Part shown: piece after piece, positions 45,601 to 53,747 of the stretch | Layout: each line of letters opens with the position of its first letter | Position numbering within the stretch: position 1 is the first letter of the stretch | Assembly: GCA_964631835.1 (NCBI GenBank) | Contig: CAZWAD010000007.1 | Coordinates: forward strand, 62,001-126,000 | Length of the DNA: 64,000 bases | Source of the DNA: Bog-950 sp964631835 | GTDB lineage: Bacteria > Bacteroidota > Bacteroidia > Chitinophagales > LD1 | Reading direction: 5' to 3' | Program-made: the position numbers and the translations under genes | The notes under the pieces: model-generated | Database searches by the model: none | What the model was told of the DNA's origin: nothing | The model's input: the letters and a program-made list of their open reading frames with translations, nothing else

Positions 45601-47298
45601 TCAGTACGGGTTTATTTCAGCCCTATGTTCAGCAGTGGCAGTTTGAGTGTTACACCCATGTATTGCACAGTGAGCGCTACGTCAAAAACTTATGGCGTTT
45701 CGGTCCAGCCAAGACCAGCATTACCTGATGCAATTACAGGGGCAGTAGTGGCTTGCCCCGGTGATGCTAAGACATATAGTATTGTTACTGTGGCAGATGC
45801 TACGTCTTATTCATGGACAGCACCGGCTAATGCGACCATTATATCCGGTCAGGGTACAACATCCGTTAATATCCAGTTTCTTGCAGGGTTTTCAACCGGC
45901 ATTGTAACCGTGACCGCTGGAAATTGTTCCGGCAGCAGCAACGCACAAACCTTAACTGTGAAAGCCGTTCCGTCCATACCTTCAGCCATCACCGGTGCGG
46001 TAAGTAATGTGTGCGGTGGTGATACGCAAACATATTCCACCGTTTCTGTTACCGGTGTTTCTTTCTATAATTGGGTAGTAACCGGTGCAGCAATAGTTTC
46101 CGGACAGGGAACTAATTCAATCAGAGTTGTTTTTCCGGGTGGTTATACTTCGGCAACTGTTAAGGTTCAGGCAACCACTTCCTGTGCTTCGAGCGCTTTC
46201 AGCAAAACCATTACTATTAAACCATCGCCCAATGTTCCCGGTATAGTCTCGGGACCCGTCCTTCCGGTTTGCGGAGGTTCTACTCAAACATATTCTATTT
46301 CACCGGTTACAGGTGCTTCGGGGTATAACTGGGTGGTGACAAACGGCACAGTAGTAAGCGGACAGGGAACAATTTCGGTTCAGGTAAATTTCAACCCCGG
46401 TTATACATCAGCAACAGTAAAGGTGCAGTCAACTGGTGCATGTGTGAACAGCGCTTTTAATTCGCCATTGACTATAAAACCTATTGGTTCATTGGCAGGA
46501 ATACGGGGAACATTTTACGGTTATTGTGGGGGCGCTACCGGTGTTAAGTTTTCGGTTTCCCGAATTGCTTCTGCCACGTCATATACCTGGAGTGTGCCTT
46601 CAGGAATTACTATTACCGCGGGACAGGGGACAGATTCGGTTACGGTAAATATCGCTTCGGTTTTCGGCTCGGGGATTATTAGCGTGTACGCCAGCAACGC
46701 ATGCGGAAACAGTGCCGCGGTTAGTTCAATTGTGAGAACAGTTCCTCCTCCTCCGGGCGCTGTCAGCGGCAGTAGTTCTGTTTGCCCGGCATCGGCAGCA
46801 ATGTATAGCATATCTGCTGTTTTAAATGCTACCTCTTACTTGTGGATTGTTCCCAGTGGTTGGACCATTTTAAGCGGACAGGGAACAACCGTATTAAATG
46901 CAATGAGCGGTACGAGCGGAGGTTATGTGAAAATTGCAGCATTGAACGCTTGCGGCACAGGTCCGTTAGTGCAAAAAAATGTTTCTATGGCTTCATGTAA
47001 AAATTCGGAAGATCAACCGGTTGAAGAAATAAATGCCCTTTCGCACTTCGATATTTTTCCCAATCCTGCCGGTAGCGAAGTGAATTTCCGTTTTGGCTTT
47101 CATGAAGAGGGTGAAGGCCGAATCATAATGTTTGATATGCAGGGAAATTTAGTGGCTCAGATTTCAGGCATCGCTGCCGGAAAAAATTTGGTGCAAATGA
47201 GAATGTTAGATATCGGCCAGTTAGCCGATGGTATTTATTTTGTTCAACTGCACATGAACAAGGCGGTATTAAACAGGAAACTGATAATTGCTAGGTAG
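42700..47298 (+). CDS. T9SS type A metallophosphatase with PKD-like repeats
   Basis: A GTG start at 42700 gives a clean signal peptide (MKKIFASLFLLPHFLFYHLS); the TTG at 42679 would add seven polar residues. Two tandem ~160-residue beta domains (about 27-186 and 190-352) share WKYxTGTDLGxxW and VKRDDGVVVYVN. A purple-acid-phosphatase-type Fn3 domain (TRGPYLQLATPTGMTIRWRT) and a calcineurin-like domain follow, with metal ligands in ATGDCG, LLGDNAYD, APGNHDYY, WHHPPY and CGHSHLYERS (about 457-660). One SprB repeat (about 845-910), six PKD-like repeats (about 913-1433, each with SGQGT) and a type A sorting domain complete 1532 residues. It probably acts as a surface or secreted phosphatase. Confidence 0.92.
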   Translation: MKKIFASLFLLPHFLFYHLSAQEITHITTGSTWKYNTGTDLGSAWRSAAYNDAAWSSGAAQLGYGDGDEATVIPSGTSPNFYPTYYFRKTFTADTSLLGDLRLRIKRDDGVVVYINNVEVYRDNMPAGTPVYTTWASTACADDGGTWWYAVIPVSVLVTGTNTVAVEVHQASGASSDVSFDFQLSSHDIVAPGDTWKYSTGTDLGTSWKSTGYSDAAWSSGPSELGYGDGDEATVIPSGTAPSYYPTYYFRNTVSISDVSAFNSFTLKVKRDDGVVVYVNGTEVFRENMPAGTPTYNTWASAACSDDGATWFTASLSTSLFVNGNNVIAVEIHQSSATSSDVTFNLELTGETGNSVLTRGPYLQLATPTGMTIRWRTNTATDSRVNYGLTSASLIQSATDNTSATEHIIQLTGLTPETKYYYSVGSSTQTLQGNADNFFITPPVAGTEKTIRVWATGDCGTAQSVQTNVRNAYESFIGGNYTDVWLLLGDNAYDSGFDSEYQSKFFEPYMAGTVMKQTVLFPAPGNHDYYNTADLNSRTTPYFQSFTLPVAAEAGGVASGTESYYSYNYGNIHFVSLDSYGTVAGNKMYDTTGAQAVWLKQDLAANTQKWTVAYWHHPPYTKGSHNSDTESDLVAIRNNLVRILDRYKVDLVLCGHSHLYERSKIMKGHYGLETTFNSASHNASTSSALYDGSANSCPYVKSTSSVANEGIVYVVAGSAGKLSGTTSGYPHNAMYYSNNSVGGSLYLEVTGNRLDAKFISETGSILDKFTVMKDVNKKTDTIINSGQAITLNASWNGEYTWTPGSATTNSISPAPVTTTTYYATDGSYNCMKDTFNVRVKINISGTVTNTICTGTSNGSIDITASGGAEPYDYKWSNGINTEDISGLVAGAYVVTVTDIYLTTGTASFTVGTDIPSPVPGPPIVFTGSAVVCPGDTATYSIQPLNNATSYVWSSAANTTLVSGQGTNSVRVYFSPMFSSGSLSVTPMYCTVSATSKTYGVSVQPRPALPDAITGAVVACPGDAKTYSIVTVADATSYSWTAPANATIISGQGTTSVNIQFLAGFSTGIVTVTAGNCSGSSNAQTLTVKAVPSIPSAITGAVSNVCGGDTQTYSTVSVTGVSFYNWVVTGAAIVSGQGTNSIRVVFPGGYTSATVKVQATTSCASSAFSKTITIKPSPNVPGIVSGPVLPVCGGSTQTYSISPVTGASGYNWVVTNGTVVSGQGTISVQVNFNPGYTSATVKVQSTGACVNSAFNSPLTIKPIGSLAGIRGTFYGYCGGATGVKFSVSRIASATSYTWSVPSGITITAGQGTDSVTVNIASVFGSGIISVYASNACGNSAAVSSIVRTVPPPPGAVSGSSSVCPASAAMYSISAVLNATSYLWIVPSGWTILSGQGTTVLNAMSGTSGGYVKIAALNACGTGPLVQKNVSMASCKNSEDQPVEEINALSHFDIFPNPAGSEVNFRFGFHEEGEGRIIMFDMQGNLVAQISGIAAGKNLVQMRMLDIGQLADGIYFVQLHMNKAVLNRKLIIAR

Positions 47299-47344
47299 CC
47301 CCGTTTAATTTCAGCAAATTCTCATTATTATTATTGCCAACAAA

Positions 47345-47368
47345 AAAGGCGGAACTAAGTCCGCCTTT
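47345..47368. terminator. Terminator after rplX
   Basis: AAAGGCGGA-ACTAAG-TCCGCCTTT, a perfect 9-bp stem. On the minus strand it is followed by TTTTTTG, ending the ribosomal operon directly after rplX. Confidence 0.85.
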
Positions 47369-47388
47369 CTATTAGTTATGGTAATTTT

Positions 47389-47697
47389 TTAGTCGAGAAC
47401 CTTGCCGGTCTTTTTTGAGAAGCGAACGTTTTTGCCTTTCTCCTCTTTGCGTCCAACACGAGTACCTTTACCATCGCTGATAAGCTGAACGTTTGAAATA
47501 TCAATGGAACCGGCAGTTTTAATGATACCGCCCTGTGGGTTCTTAGCATTGGGTTTGGTGTGCTTGCTGTTGAGGTTTACGCCATCAACATACACCCTTT
47601 TTTTCTGACGGTCAACGTCAATTACACGGCCTCTTTTGCCTTTATCATCACCGGCAATTACAATTACTTCGTCATTTTTTCTTACGTGAAATTTCAT
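47389..47697 (-). CDS. rplX: 50S ribosomal protein L24
   Basis: A 102-residue L24 with the KOW motif near the N-terminus (KNDEVIVIAGDDKGKRGRVI) and the typical KHTKPNAKNPQGGIIKTAGS segment. It is an assembly-initiating 23S rRNA binder. Normally rplE (L5) follows; here the operon stops at a terminator, so rplE is elsewhere. Confidence 0.96.
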   Translation of the reverse strand: MKFHVRKNDEVIVIAGDDKGKRGRVIDVDRQKKRVYVDGVNLNSKHTKPNAKNPQGGIIKTAGSIDISNVQLISDGKGTRVGRKEEKGKNVRFSKKTGKVLD

Positions 47698-47718
47698 GGT
47701 TTCTGTTTTTCTTTTCTT

Positions 47719-48087
47719 CTATAATACTTCGGGAGCGAGGGAAATAATTTTCATAAACTGCTTATCGCGAAGTTCGCGGGCAACTGGTCCGAAGATACGA
47801 GTGCCGCGGGGCTCATCCTGTGGCGTAAGCAACACAACTGCGTTGTCGTCAAAACGGATGTATGAACCATCTTTTCTTCGGGTTGCCTGTGTAGTTCTTA
47901 CTACCACTGCAGGAGATACACTTCCTTTTTTAATACCACCGGTGGGGATTGCTTTTTTCACGGTAACAATCACTTTATCGCCTATACGGGCGTATCTTCT
48001 TTTTGAACCTCCCAGTACACGGATAACGAGCACTTCTTTTGCTCCGCTGTTGTCAGCCACATTGGCTCTTGATTCCTGCTGTAACAT
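47719..48087 (-). CDS. rplN: 50S ribosomal protein L14
   Basis: A complete 122-residue L14: starts MLQQESRANVADNSGAKEVL, with RYARIGDKVIVTVKKAIP and the closing REL(R)DKQFMKIISLAPEV. It binds 23S rRNA at the subunit interface. It lies 21 bases upstream of rplX. The 80-base spacer on its other side is unusually long for this operon and is made of short AAAAGCT/GAGCTTT-like repeats. Confidence 0.97.
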   Translation of the reverse strand: MLQQESRANVADNSGAKEVLVIRVLGGSKRRYARIGDKVIVTVKKAIPTGGIKKGSVSPAVVVRTTQATRRKDGSYIRFDDNAVVLLTPQDEPRGTRIFGPVARELRDKQFMKIISLAPEVL

Positions 48088-48167
48088 TTCAATTAAGTTA
48101 AAAGTTAAAAACTAAAAGCTAAAAGCGGTTTAAAACTTTGAGCTTTGAGCTTTGATATCTGTAATCT

Positions 48168-48422
48168 TTATTTGGCTCTCTCTAATACTTCCACTAATCT
48201 CCAGCGCTTGGTTTTGCTCAACGGGCGGGTTTCAGAAATTTTTACCATATCGCCTGTTTTTGCATCGTTCTTTTCGTCATGCGCCTTAAATTTTTTGGTG
48301 GTTTTTACGTACTTGCCGTAAATGGGGTGCTTCACCTTCCGTTCAATAGAAACCGTAATGGTTTTATTCATTTTATCACTAGTCACCAAACCGATTCTTT
48401 CTTTTCTAAGATTTCTTTCCAT
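48168..48422 (-). CDS. rpsQ: 30S ribosomal protein S17
   Basis: An 84-residue S17 with the OB-fold pattern RKERIGLVTSDKMNKTITVS, KHPIYGKYVKTTKKFKAHDE and GDMVKISETRPLSKTKRWRL. It is a primary 16S rRNA binder. It starts six bases after rpmC; the 80-base repeat-rich spacer before rplN follows it. Confidence 0.97.
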   Translation of the reverse strand: MERNLRKERIGLVTSDKMNKTITVSIERKVKHPIYGKYVKTTKKFKAHDEKNDAKTGDMVKISETRPLSKTKRWRLVEVLERAK

Positions 48423-48428
48423 GTTTCT

Positions 48429-48653
48429 TTACGCTTTGTTTTGTTTTTTACGTGCGTTTAACTCAGTAAGTAAACGCGCAACGTTTCTTCTTTTTGCCTG
48501 AATACCCACCGGGTTATCAAGCGGAGTTACCGCATGGTTGAATTTCAGCTTTTTCAACTCAGCTTTTTCTTCTGTAATTTTTGCTGCCAAATCTTCAGTA
48601 ACAAACTGCTTCACGTCCTCGTGGTTTAATTTTTTATTTACGCCCATATCCAT
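48429..48653 (-). CDS. rpmC: 50S ribosomal protein L29
   Basis: A 74-residue two-helix protein with the L29 signature (ELKKLKFNHAVTPLDNP, KRRNVARLLTEL). The first ATG follows the rplP stop directly (TAAATG); a second ATG two codons in (48647) is also possible. It is part of the exit-tunnel rim of the large subunit. Confidence 0.93.
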   Translation of the reverse strand: MDMGVNKKLNHEDVKQFVTEDLAAKITEEKAELKKLKFNHAVTPLDNPVGIQAKRRNVARLLTELNARKKQNKA

Positions 48654-49076
48654 TTATGCTTCTACCGCATCTCTGCGTGTGATAAATTTTGTTTTTACTC
48701 CCATTTTGTGAGCAGCAAGCATCATAGCTTCGGCAGCCACAGCGCGCGAAACTCCATCTACTTCAAAAATAATACGACCTGCCTGAACAGGAGCTTCCCA
48801 CCCTTCAGGATTTCCTTTTCCTTTACCCATACGAACCTCCAAAGGTTTTTTGGTAATAGGCTTGTCAGGGAAAATACGGATCCAAACCTTGCCTTCGCGC
48901 TTCATAAAGCGGGTGAATGCCACACGGGCGGCTTCAATCTGCTTGTTGCTTATTTTGCCGCTTTCCAATGCTTTAAGGGCATAAGTTCCGAAAGCAATTT
49001 CGTGACCTCTGTAAGTGGTATCAGCTACTCTTCCTTTCTGCGTTTTTCTGAATTTCGTTCTTTTGGGTAATAACAT
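48654..49076 (-). CDS. rplP: 50S ribosomal protein L16
   Basis: A full-length (140-residue) L16: starts MLLPKRTKFRKTQKGR, has ARVAFTRFMKREGKVWIRIFPDKPITKKP, GKGKGNPEGWEAPVQ and the closing KTKFITRRD. It helps position tRNA and 5S rRNA. It lies 36 bases downstream of rpsC. Confidence 0.97.
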   Translation of the reverse strand: MLLPKRTKFRKTQKGRVADTTYRGHEIAFGTYALKALESGKISNKQIEAARVAFTRFMKREGKVWIRIFPDKPITKKPLEVRMGKGKGNPEGWEAPVQAGRIIFEVDGVSRAVAAEAMMLAAHKMGVKTKFITRRDAVEA

Positions 49077-49112
49077 GATTTCTGAAAATTTACTTTACCT
49101 GTTTGTGAACCT

Positions 49113-49844
49113 TTATTTTTCTCTTCTTCTGTCACCACGGTCTGCCCCGCTCATTCTCCTTTTCGGCTGGCGTTTTTCCTCCTGTTGCTCGTGTGCAAAT
49201 GCGCCTGTTACATCTTTTTTTCCATAAACCTCACCGCGGCAAACCCACACTTTAATTCCGATTTTTCCGTAAACGGTTAAGGCTTCGGAAATGGCGAAGT
49301 CAATGTCGGCTCTCCAGGTGTGAAGCGGGGTTCTGCCCTGCTTGTATTCTTCGGAGCGGGCGATGTCAACGCCTCCGATACGGCCACCTACACGCACTTT
49401 AATGCCTTCGGCACCCATGCGCATTGCCGAAGCAATTGCCATTTTGATGGCTCTGCGGTAATTGATACGGGCCTCTAATTGTTTGGCAATTGTTTCGCCA
49501 ACAATAGCGGCTTCTAATTCCGGCCTGCGGATTTCTACAATATTGATTTGAACTTCTTTTCCGGTAAGTTTCTTGAGTTCTTCCTTTACGCGGTCAACTT
49601 CTGTTCCGCCCCTGCCGATAATAATGCCAGGGCGGCTGGTATGGATGCTTACTGTTACGCGCTTGAGTGTACGCTCAATAACAATGCGCGAAATACCGCC
49701 TTTTTGAATACGTGCTTTCAGATACTGGCGGATTTTTTCATCTTCAACCAGCTTGGCAGCGCTGTCTTTACCGCCATACCAGTTGCTTTCCCAGCCTCTG
49801 ATTATTCCGAGACGATTTGAAATTGGACTTGTTTTTGCACCCAT
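49113..49844 (-). CDS. rpsC: 30S ribosomal protein S3
   Basis: A 243-residue S3 at the mRNA entry site. The N-terminus is MGAKTSPISNRLGIIRGWES. The KH domain is RPGIIIGRGGTEVDRVKEEL and the C-terminal domain includes GAEGIKVRVGGRIGGVDIARSE. The tail is Arg/Gln-rich (EEKRQPKRRMSGADRGDRR). It normally follows rplV; here it is the first gene of the unit, with its own near-perfect promoter at 49885-49915. Confidence 0.97.
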   Translation of the reverse strand: MGAKTSPISNRLGIIRGWESNWYGGKDSAAKLVEDEKIRQYLKARIQKGGISRIVIERTLKRVTVSIHTSRPGIIIGRGGTEVDRVKEELKKLTGKEVQINIVEIRRPELEAAIVGETIAKQLEARINYRRAIKMAIASAMRMGAEGIKVRVGGRIGGVDIARSEEYKQGRTPLHTWRADIDFAISEALTVYGKIGIKVWVCRGEVYGKKDVTGAFAHEQQEEKRQPKRRMSGADRGDRRREK

Positions 49845-49884
49845 CTATTGCTTGTTTTTTCGTTATTTTTTAAAAAACGGAGTG

Positions 49885-49915
49885 CAAAGATAGTTTTCGG
49901 CAACAGAGTTACAAA
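49885..49915 (-). promoter_or_regulatory. Consensus promoter of the rpsC-rplX operon
   Basis: On the minus strand, TTTG (49912-49915), exactly 19 bases and TATCTTTG (49885-49892) match TTTG-N19-TAnnTTTG with no mismatch. The rpsC start is 40 bases downstream. Its presence argues that this ribosomal block really is an independent operon. Confidence 0.8.
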
Positions 49916-49946
49916 TGTTGAGTTGAAAATTTTTGGAGGGAGGATT

Positions 49947-50588
49947 TCAATTTCCTTTAGCAGCTTTAAGTGAGAAAGCAAAAAAGGTAAGAAAAGCAAG
50001 GTTCACGAATGCAGGTTTAAGAAAGCCCCCGTAAGGTGCAGGAAGAAACCAAAACATAGCGAGAAAGATAAGGGCAAGTACAAGCGGGTTGCAGAAGCGG
50101 TACCATATTGGGAACCTTCCATCGGAAGCTAATTTGAAGAAAAGAACCGTTCCGATAAGAAAGCCGGGAACTGCCAGCCAGGACAGGGTTTGTAAATGAA
50201 TGCGGAAGTTGTTCAGCGCTTCGTCTGCAATCAGGCTTAGACCATCGGCATCAAGCGGAGGTGATGCAATGAAATAATAAGCCGCATGAAAAGCCCCGCC
50301 AAAGAAAAAAACCGAACAGAAAGCCACAAAAAGCCATAAGGAAAGAGTTTTGTTCACTGTTTCAAAAATTGATTTAACATACCAAAAGCCGAAACAAATG
50401 AAGAATGCAGCAAATAAACCTTCGATAGTTCCCACCGCAGCGCGCAAATAGTCAACGTTAGCCATTGCCTCAAGGCTTGCAATGTCATATTCCGAGCCGC
50501 TCACCGGCTGGCCCAGCAAAATCACATCGCTCACAGCCATGGTGAACGCACCGGCAATACCGATATAAGCCGCAGCTTTTTTATCCAT
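49947..50588 (-). CDS. Six- or seven-helix membrane protein of unknown function
   Basis: A 213-residue integral membrane protein. The N-terminal helix (AAAYIGIAGAFTMAVSDVIL) is followed by a short loop and five or six further helices; the loop FIASPPLDADGLSLIADEAL is exposed. It resembles small DUF4386/DUF6796-type membrane proteins, but the assignment is tentative and function is unknown. It begins five bases after the glycosyltransferase gene on the same strand and is probably the last gene of that operon. Confidence 0.7.
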   Translation of the reverse strand: MDKKAAAYIGIAGAFTMAVSDVILLGQPVSGSEYDIASLEAMANVDYLRAAVGTIEGLFAAFFICFGFWYVKSIFETVNKTLSLWLFVAFCSVFFFGGAFHAAYYFIASPPLDADGLSLIADEALNNFRIHLQTLSWLAVPGFLIGTVLFFKLASDGRFPIWYRFCNPLVLALIFLAMFWFLPAPYGGFLKPAFVNLAFLTFFAFSLKAAKGN

Positions 50589-50593
50589 TGAAT

Positions 50594-52030
50594 TTATTTA
50601 CCCGCTCTGAATTTTTCCACTTGAGCAAATAGCCACACCGAACCATAATTAGTCGCTATGTAGAAAAATGCCAGAGGCAGAAAGCAAAACATACCGCGCT
50701 TGAACGAGCTGTACATCAGCGACCAAATCGGTGCGCCCTGTACTTTTTCGTCTATGAAGTAGAAGAGTGTAAAGTAAAGGGAGAGAGAAATGAAAAAGAA
50801 AAGCAGAACATTGAATTGGGAACCGAGAACGTTTTTCCAATGGTATTTGCGGAATATGAAAAATCCTAAAAGGATAATGTTTACAATAAGAACAAGAAAG
50901 AAAAGAACAAAGGAGATTCCGAAAAGCTGCCCACCGTCAATAGCGCCCATTCGTTTGTAATCGAAAGTACCGCCAAAGAGATAAGCAAATGTGTATCCTT
51001 TTACCACACTCCACCTTTCGGGATTGAACCCCAGGCTGAAATCAAATTTTGCGGAGGGAACGTTTTGGATTTTGAACTTGAGGTAAATCGACCAGGCAAT
51101 AAAAGGAGCAACAATGGAAACGGAATAAGTCAGAAATTTTTTCCAGTCTCTATTTCGTAAAAAATCAATAGCCATGATTAACAGAGCCGCAGCGGTGAAA
51201 ACGATGGTGTCGCCACGAACCCAAACCACAAAGCCCATGAGTATGGCTGCCAGCCAAAAGAATTTTTCCTCGCGTTTACTAAGCCAGGTGAGCGTACACA
51301 GCCCGCCAGCACACACATAAGCTGTTGTGGGGAGGTTTCCGAGGGCAAGTGCGGCATGAGAGAAATATTCAGGAGTAAGCATGAATATAAGAGTGAAAAA
51401 AGCACCACCGGTTGCACCGATATGTTTTTTTATGATATCGAAAAATACAAGAAGAGTGGAAAGAAAGAAAAGTGTAGTGATGATTTTGGGGAGTTCAGCA
51501 CCGAAAATGTAAACATAAGCCATGCTGGCATGATAAAGGGGAGGATAAACTCCTCCTGCCCCTTCGAGATTATAATCAAAGAGGCTGATTTTAAGTTTTC
51601 CCTCTGCAGCCATCACCCGCGCCAGTTTGTCGAACGAGCCGATGGTGTCGCGTGCCAGAGGCGGCCAGAAAAGACATTTGACTGTAATGCAGTAAAAGAA
51701 ATAAGCAATTATCAGTCCGATAAAGATGGCGGGCAGATTGATATTTTTTATCTGAAGGTATGTTTTAGGGCCAGGGTCAGGTTGAAATTCCTTCAGCTTT
51801 TTAAAATTGATGCCAAGCAGTGCGGCAATGACAAAAACGTTAAGCCCTATTAGTATGCCTTGTGAAAATTTAATACCAATAACATCAAGAAAGAACAGGA
51901 AGAAAGTTTCCATACCGATGCCGATGAGGAATGAATAACCGAAAAGTTCGGCAATGGAGTATTTGCGGCTGATGAGCAGCAGCACGGCAAGACCGGTTAA
52001 ATAACAGAGTATGATGGCGGGGATGGTCAT
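50594..52030 (-). CDS. GT39-like membrane glycosyltransferase
   Basis: A 478-residue protein with about eleven helices and the layout of PMT/ArnT-type (GT-C) transferases. A large first periplasmic loop with FWPPLARDTIGSFDKLARVM carries the acidic candidate catalytic residue. GVYPPLYHASMAYVYIFGAE resembles the conserved PPLY/HP loop. Such enzymes move a sugar from a lipid-phosphate donor to protein or lipid. It overlaps the upstream gene by four bases (ATGA) and sits near a dolichol-phosphate-mannose-synthase-like GT2, a plausible source of lipid-linked donor. The sugar and acceptor are unknown. Confidence 0.8.
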   Translation of the reverse strand: MTIPAIILCYLTGLAVLLLISRKYSIAELFGYSFLIGIGMETFFLFFLDVIGIKFSQGILIGLNVFVIAALLGINFKKLKEFQPDPGPKTYLQIKNINLPAIFIGLIIAYFFYCITVKCLFWPPLARDTIGSFDKLARVMAAEGKLKISLFDYNLEGAGGVYPPLYHASMAYVYIFGAELPKIITTLFFLSTLLVFFDIIKKHIGATGGAFFTLIFMLTPEYFSHAALALGNLPTTAYVCAGGLCTLTWLSKREEKFFWLAAILMGFVVWVRGDTIVFTAAALLIMAIDFLRNRDWKKFLTYSVSIVAPFIAWSIYLKFKIQNVPSAKFDFSLGFNPERWSVVKGYTFAYLFGGTFDYKRMGAIDGGQLFGISFVLFFLVLIVNIILLGFFIFRKYHWKNVLGSQFNVLLFFFISLSLYFTLFYFIDEKVQGAPIWSLMYSSFKRGMFCFLPLAFFYIATNYGSVWLFAQVEKFRAGK

Positions 52031-52764
52031 GGAGTTGGTTGTGTTTTCACCGGTGGAAGGTTAATTGGCAGCACATCATCTTTGGGACGCATTTCAACCG
52101 GTACAACATAGTGAAGTTTGTCGTAGCCTTTACCCTGGAAGATGACGACATGAGTTATGCGCTTAGCGAGGTCGGGGTGGTCTTGTTCTCTTCCCATAGC
52201 CAGGCAAAGGCGTGGATAAAGAAAGTACTCCATCCATTCGGGGTCGTAGATGTAATTGTACTGGCTGTTGTTGGAGGTTGCAGAATCGCCTTCAGGCAGA
52301 TAAATTACGGCTGTATCAGGAGTATTTTTAACTATGTAATCAATAAATGGCCAGATGCCTATGCGCATGGCAAGTTTTTCTTCGCGGGTGAGTTCTTTAG
52401 CGGCTTTGCTCTTTGCTTCTTCCACATTTTGTTTCCCACCAATTGCCAAATCATGGACTGCCCAATGGTAGCCCCGGGTAACACGTGTAAGAAAAGAAGT
52501 ATCGTTCTGGATTTCCATGATTTGGTTATAGAGTTGTTCGAGGCGGTACCGGTCGGCACCGCTTTGACGAAGTTGCTGGAATTCCTGGTAGAGCTTAGGG
52601 AGTTCACTTTGTTTTTTATTGATACGGTCAACGGAAAGCAGAAAAATACCGATAACAGCCAGAACAGCGAAATTGCGAAGCAGGTAAGAAAACGAACTTG
52701 TTTCCGTGGCAACAGGTTTTTTTGCCTGTGCAGGAGGTTGTTGTTTGTGATGCTGCTTTGCCAA
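52027..52764 (-). CDS. Single-span membrane protein of unknown function
   Basis: 245 residues. A Gln/Pro/Lys-rich cytoplasmic N-terminus (MAKQHHKQQPPAQAKKP) leads one membrane helix (about 30-45), a coiled-coil-like segment (KLYQEFQQLRQSGADRYRLE) and an outer domain with YLPEGDSATSN and VVIFQGKGYDKLHYVVP. No family was recognised. The 4-bp overlap with the GT39-like gene indicates coupled translation, so it may be an accessory subunit of that enzyme. Confidence 0.7.
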   Translation of the reverse strand: MAKQHHKQQPPAQAKKPVATETSSFSYLLRNFAVLAVIGIFLLSVDRINKKQSELPKLYQEFQQLRQSGADRYRLEQLYNQIMEIQNDTSFLTRVTRGYHWAVHDLAIGGKQNVEEAKSKAAKELTREEKLAMRIGIWPFIDYIVKNTPDTAVIYLPEGDSATSNNSQYNYIYDPEWMEYFLYPRLCLAMGREQDHPDLAKRITHVVIFQGKGYDKLHYVVPVEMRPKDDVLPINLPPVKTQPTP

Positions 52765-52778
52765 TTTTCTGTTTTATG

Positions 52779-52832
52779 TTGGGCTATAGCCCAATAATTG
52801 TTTATCTCTTTTTCCCCCGGTATTTATACCGG
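52779..52832. terminator. Two hairpins between the GT2 gene and the membrane-protein operon
   Basis: TTGGGCTATAGCCCAA (52779-52794) is a perfect palindrome. CCGGTA-TTTA-TACCGG (52817-52832) is a perfect stem-loop followed on the plus strand by a T-run. They probably end the GT2 transcript (minus strand), but the T-run orientation favours plus-strand termination, so function is uncertain. Confidence 0.45.
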
Positions 52833-52874
52833 TGCTGTTGTTTTTTTCTTCCCTAAAAAAAGATCCGGATAAAA

Positions 52875-53558
52875 TCAATTCACAAATCTAAATTTTATCA
52901 GCACCCAAAGAGCTTTTATACCATCGCGCCAGTTCATTTTTTTGCCTTCTTCGAAACTGCGCGGGTAATAGTTCATGGGCAGCTCTTTTATTTTATAGCC
53001 CATTTTGGAAACTTTGGCAGTTACTTCGGGGCAAAACTCGAACCGGTCGTATTGCAAAGGGATTTTTTTCAGAATGTCGGCCCTGAAAACTTTGTAGCAG
53101 GTAGCTTCGTCAGTAATGTTTTGACCGTAAAGAATGTTTACCACCCAGCTAAGGAACCGCGCACCGAACTTGTAAGCAAAGTATAAGCTCTTTTCTTTCT
53201 TATTCAGGTAACGGGAACCGTAAACAACTTCTGCCTCACCCTTTTTAATAGGTTCGGTGAGGTGAATAAAATCGTTGGGGTCGGTTTCGAGGTCACCATC
53301 CTGAACAGAGATAATATGACCGGTGGTATGGGGGATGCCGGTTTTGATTGCGCCCGCTTTACCCTTATTTTTTTCGTGGTAGATAACTTTTATTCCTTCC
53401 TTACCCTCGTATTCTTCAAGAATGGTGCGGGTTGAATCGGTTGACGAATCGTCAACAATGACCAGCTCTTTGTCTATTGGCACAGCCATAACCTTCGCAA
53501 TGATTTCGCGAATGGTTTTTTGCTCATTGAAAACCGGCATAATAATGGAAAGCTTCAC
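52875..53558 (-). CDS. Family 2 glycosyltransferase (dolichol-phosphate-mannose-synthase-like)
   Basis: A 227-residue soluble or peripheral GT-A enzyme. The nucleotide-sugar site is LSIIMPVFNEQKTI and VIVDDSSTDST. The metal-binding DxD-like segment is SVQDGDLETDPND, followed by YGSRYLNKKE and DEATCYKVFRADIL, all typical of DPM1-like enzymes that load a sugar onto a polyprenyl phosphate. It lacks the C-terminal membrane helices of longer members. A TACATTTG -7 element lies 17 bases upstream. It may feed the GT39-like transferase nearby. Confidence 0.9.
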   Translation of the reverse strand: MKLSIIMPVFNEQKTIREIIAKVMAVPIDKELVIVDDSSTDSTRTILEEYEGKEGIKVIYHEKNKGKAGAIKTGIPHTTGHIISVQDGDLETDPNDFIHLTEPIKKGEAEVVYGSRYLNKKEKSLYFAYKFGARFLSWVVNILYGQNITDEATCYKVFRADILKKIPLQYDRFEFCPEVTAKVSKMGYKIKELPMNYYPRSFEEGKKMNWRDGIKALWVLIKFRFVN

Positions 53559-53575
53559 TGAAAAAAGTTGAGCGG

Positions 53576-53583
53576 CAAATGTA
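53576..53583 (-). promoter_or_regulatory. -7 promoter element of the GT2 gene
   Basis: The minus strand reads TACATTTG, a perfect TAnnTTTG, 17 bases before the ATG. No TTTG at the -33 spacing. Confidence 0.4.
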
Positions 53584-53747
53584 ATAAGGTTGGCTAATTC
53601 AATTTTACGGACAAAGAGGTGATGAACTAAAGTTTATTGCTTCAGGCGTACTTAACATTTTAAAAATTGAGCACAGCCTGTGCTTGAATTTATCTTATAA
53701 AAGGGTTAGCTTGGGACGTGATGATTTTTTAAAACAAAGATGATTTT

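Noticed and set aside
48088..48167. AAAAGCT/GAGCTTT-rich spacer between rpsQ and rplN as an insertion sequence
   Set aside because: Only 80 bases of simple quasi-repeats are present, with no terminal repeats or coding content.
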